DNA of 5,217 bases, taken from positions 1 to 5,217 of the forward strand of contig SKZX01000368.1 in assembly GCA_007127175.1 (NCBI GenBank), given 5' to 3'. Source of the stretch: Desulfobacterales bacterium (GTDB lineage Bacteria > Desulfobacterota > Desulfobacteria > Desulfobacterales > Desulfosalsimonadaceae). Position 1 is the stretch's first letter. Every line of letters starts with the position of its first letter. The notes under the pieces are model-generated. The model was not told where the DNA came from, did not search any database, and saw only the letters and a program-made list of their open reading frames with translations. Made by a program: the position numbers and the translations under genes. This document shows, piece after piece, positions 5,033 through 5,217 of the stretch.

Positions 5033-5217
5033 TTACAGCAAAAACGGCACCATCAGCAGAGCAACCACGTTGAGGATCTTGATCAACGGATTGATAGCAG
5101 GGCCAGCGGTGTCTTTGTAGGGATCGCCTACGGTGTCACCGGTAACGGCAGCTTTGTGAGCATCGCTGCCCTTGCCGCCAAAATACCCGTCTTCGATGTA
5201 TTTTTTTGCATTGTCCC
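5033..5217 (-). CDS. hppA: membrane-bound proton/sodium-translocating pyrophosphatase, C-terminal part
   Basis: The last 60 codons are present, ending in TAA at 5035-5033; the rest of the gene lies beyond the right edge. The fragment contains the strongly conserved C-terminal stretch of this family: GKGSDAHKAAVTGDTVGDPY (fragment residues 15-34), then KDTAGPAINPLIK and a final hydrophobic helix ILNVVALLMVPFLL. The Asp and Lys residues here belong to the conserved cytoplasmic pyrophosphate/metal-binding surface in solved members. The enzyme couples hydrolysis of pyrophosphate, released for example by acyl-CoA synthetases and nucleotide polymerisation, to ion pumping across the inner membrane. 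Proton versus sodium specificity and potassium dependence are set by residues outside the window. It is transcribed toward carD but insulated by a terminator. Confidence 0.95.
   Translation of the reverse strand, partial: DNAKKYIEDGYFGGKGSDAHKAAVTGDTVGDPYKDTAGPAINPLIKILNVVALLMVPFLL

Overview
The window reads as chromosomal DNA from a strictly anaerobic bacterium, most plausibly a sulfate-reducing or syntrophic member of the Desulfobacterota. That placement is inferred from gene content: an oxygen-sensitive 2-hydroxyacyl-CoA dehydratase / benzoyl-CoA reductase-type system, a CarD-type RNA polymerase-binding protein and a membrane pyrophosphatase, in moderately GC-rich DNA. No rRNA or marker gene is present to confirm it.

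Left half, + strand. The window opens inside the last 63 codons of one dehydratase/reductase subunit (1-192). A complete second subunit follows (263-1504). After a 448-base gap comes the ATP-dependent activator (archerase) of the same system (1953-2729), and then a coiled-coil-like protein of unknown function (2774-3355). Together the first three encode an Fe-S enzyme with two different subunits plus a single homodimer-type activase that drives electrons into it using ATP. The substrate cannot be read from the sequence.

The gap at 1505-1952 is the most unusual part of the window. It has no convincing gene. It contains a perfect 2 x 18-base tandem repeat (1670-1705), a TATAAT box (1702-1707) and, directly after it, a 194-base near-palindrome (1714-1907) whose outer 31 bases per arm are perfectly complementary. 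The whole palindrome can fold into one long hairpin. It looks like a MITE/fold-back-type insertion or a structured RNA locus lying inside an otherwise compact operon.

Right half, - strand. Reading leftward from the right edge: the last 60 codons of a membrane-bound proton/sodium-translocating pyrophosphatase (hppA), its rho-independent terminator, a candidate promoter, a CarD-family transcription regulator, and an RluD-type 23S rRNA pseudouridine synthase. The last two overlap by 29 bases. The rluD-like gene ends convergently inside the 3' end of the + strand unknown gene, with a 68-base tail-to-tail overlap. No tRNA, rRNA, CRISPR array or transposase gene was seen.
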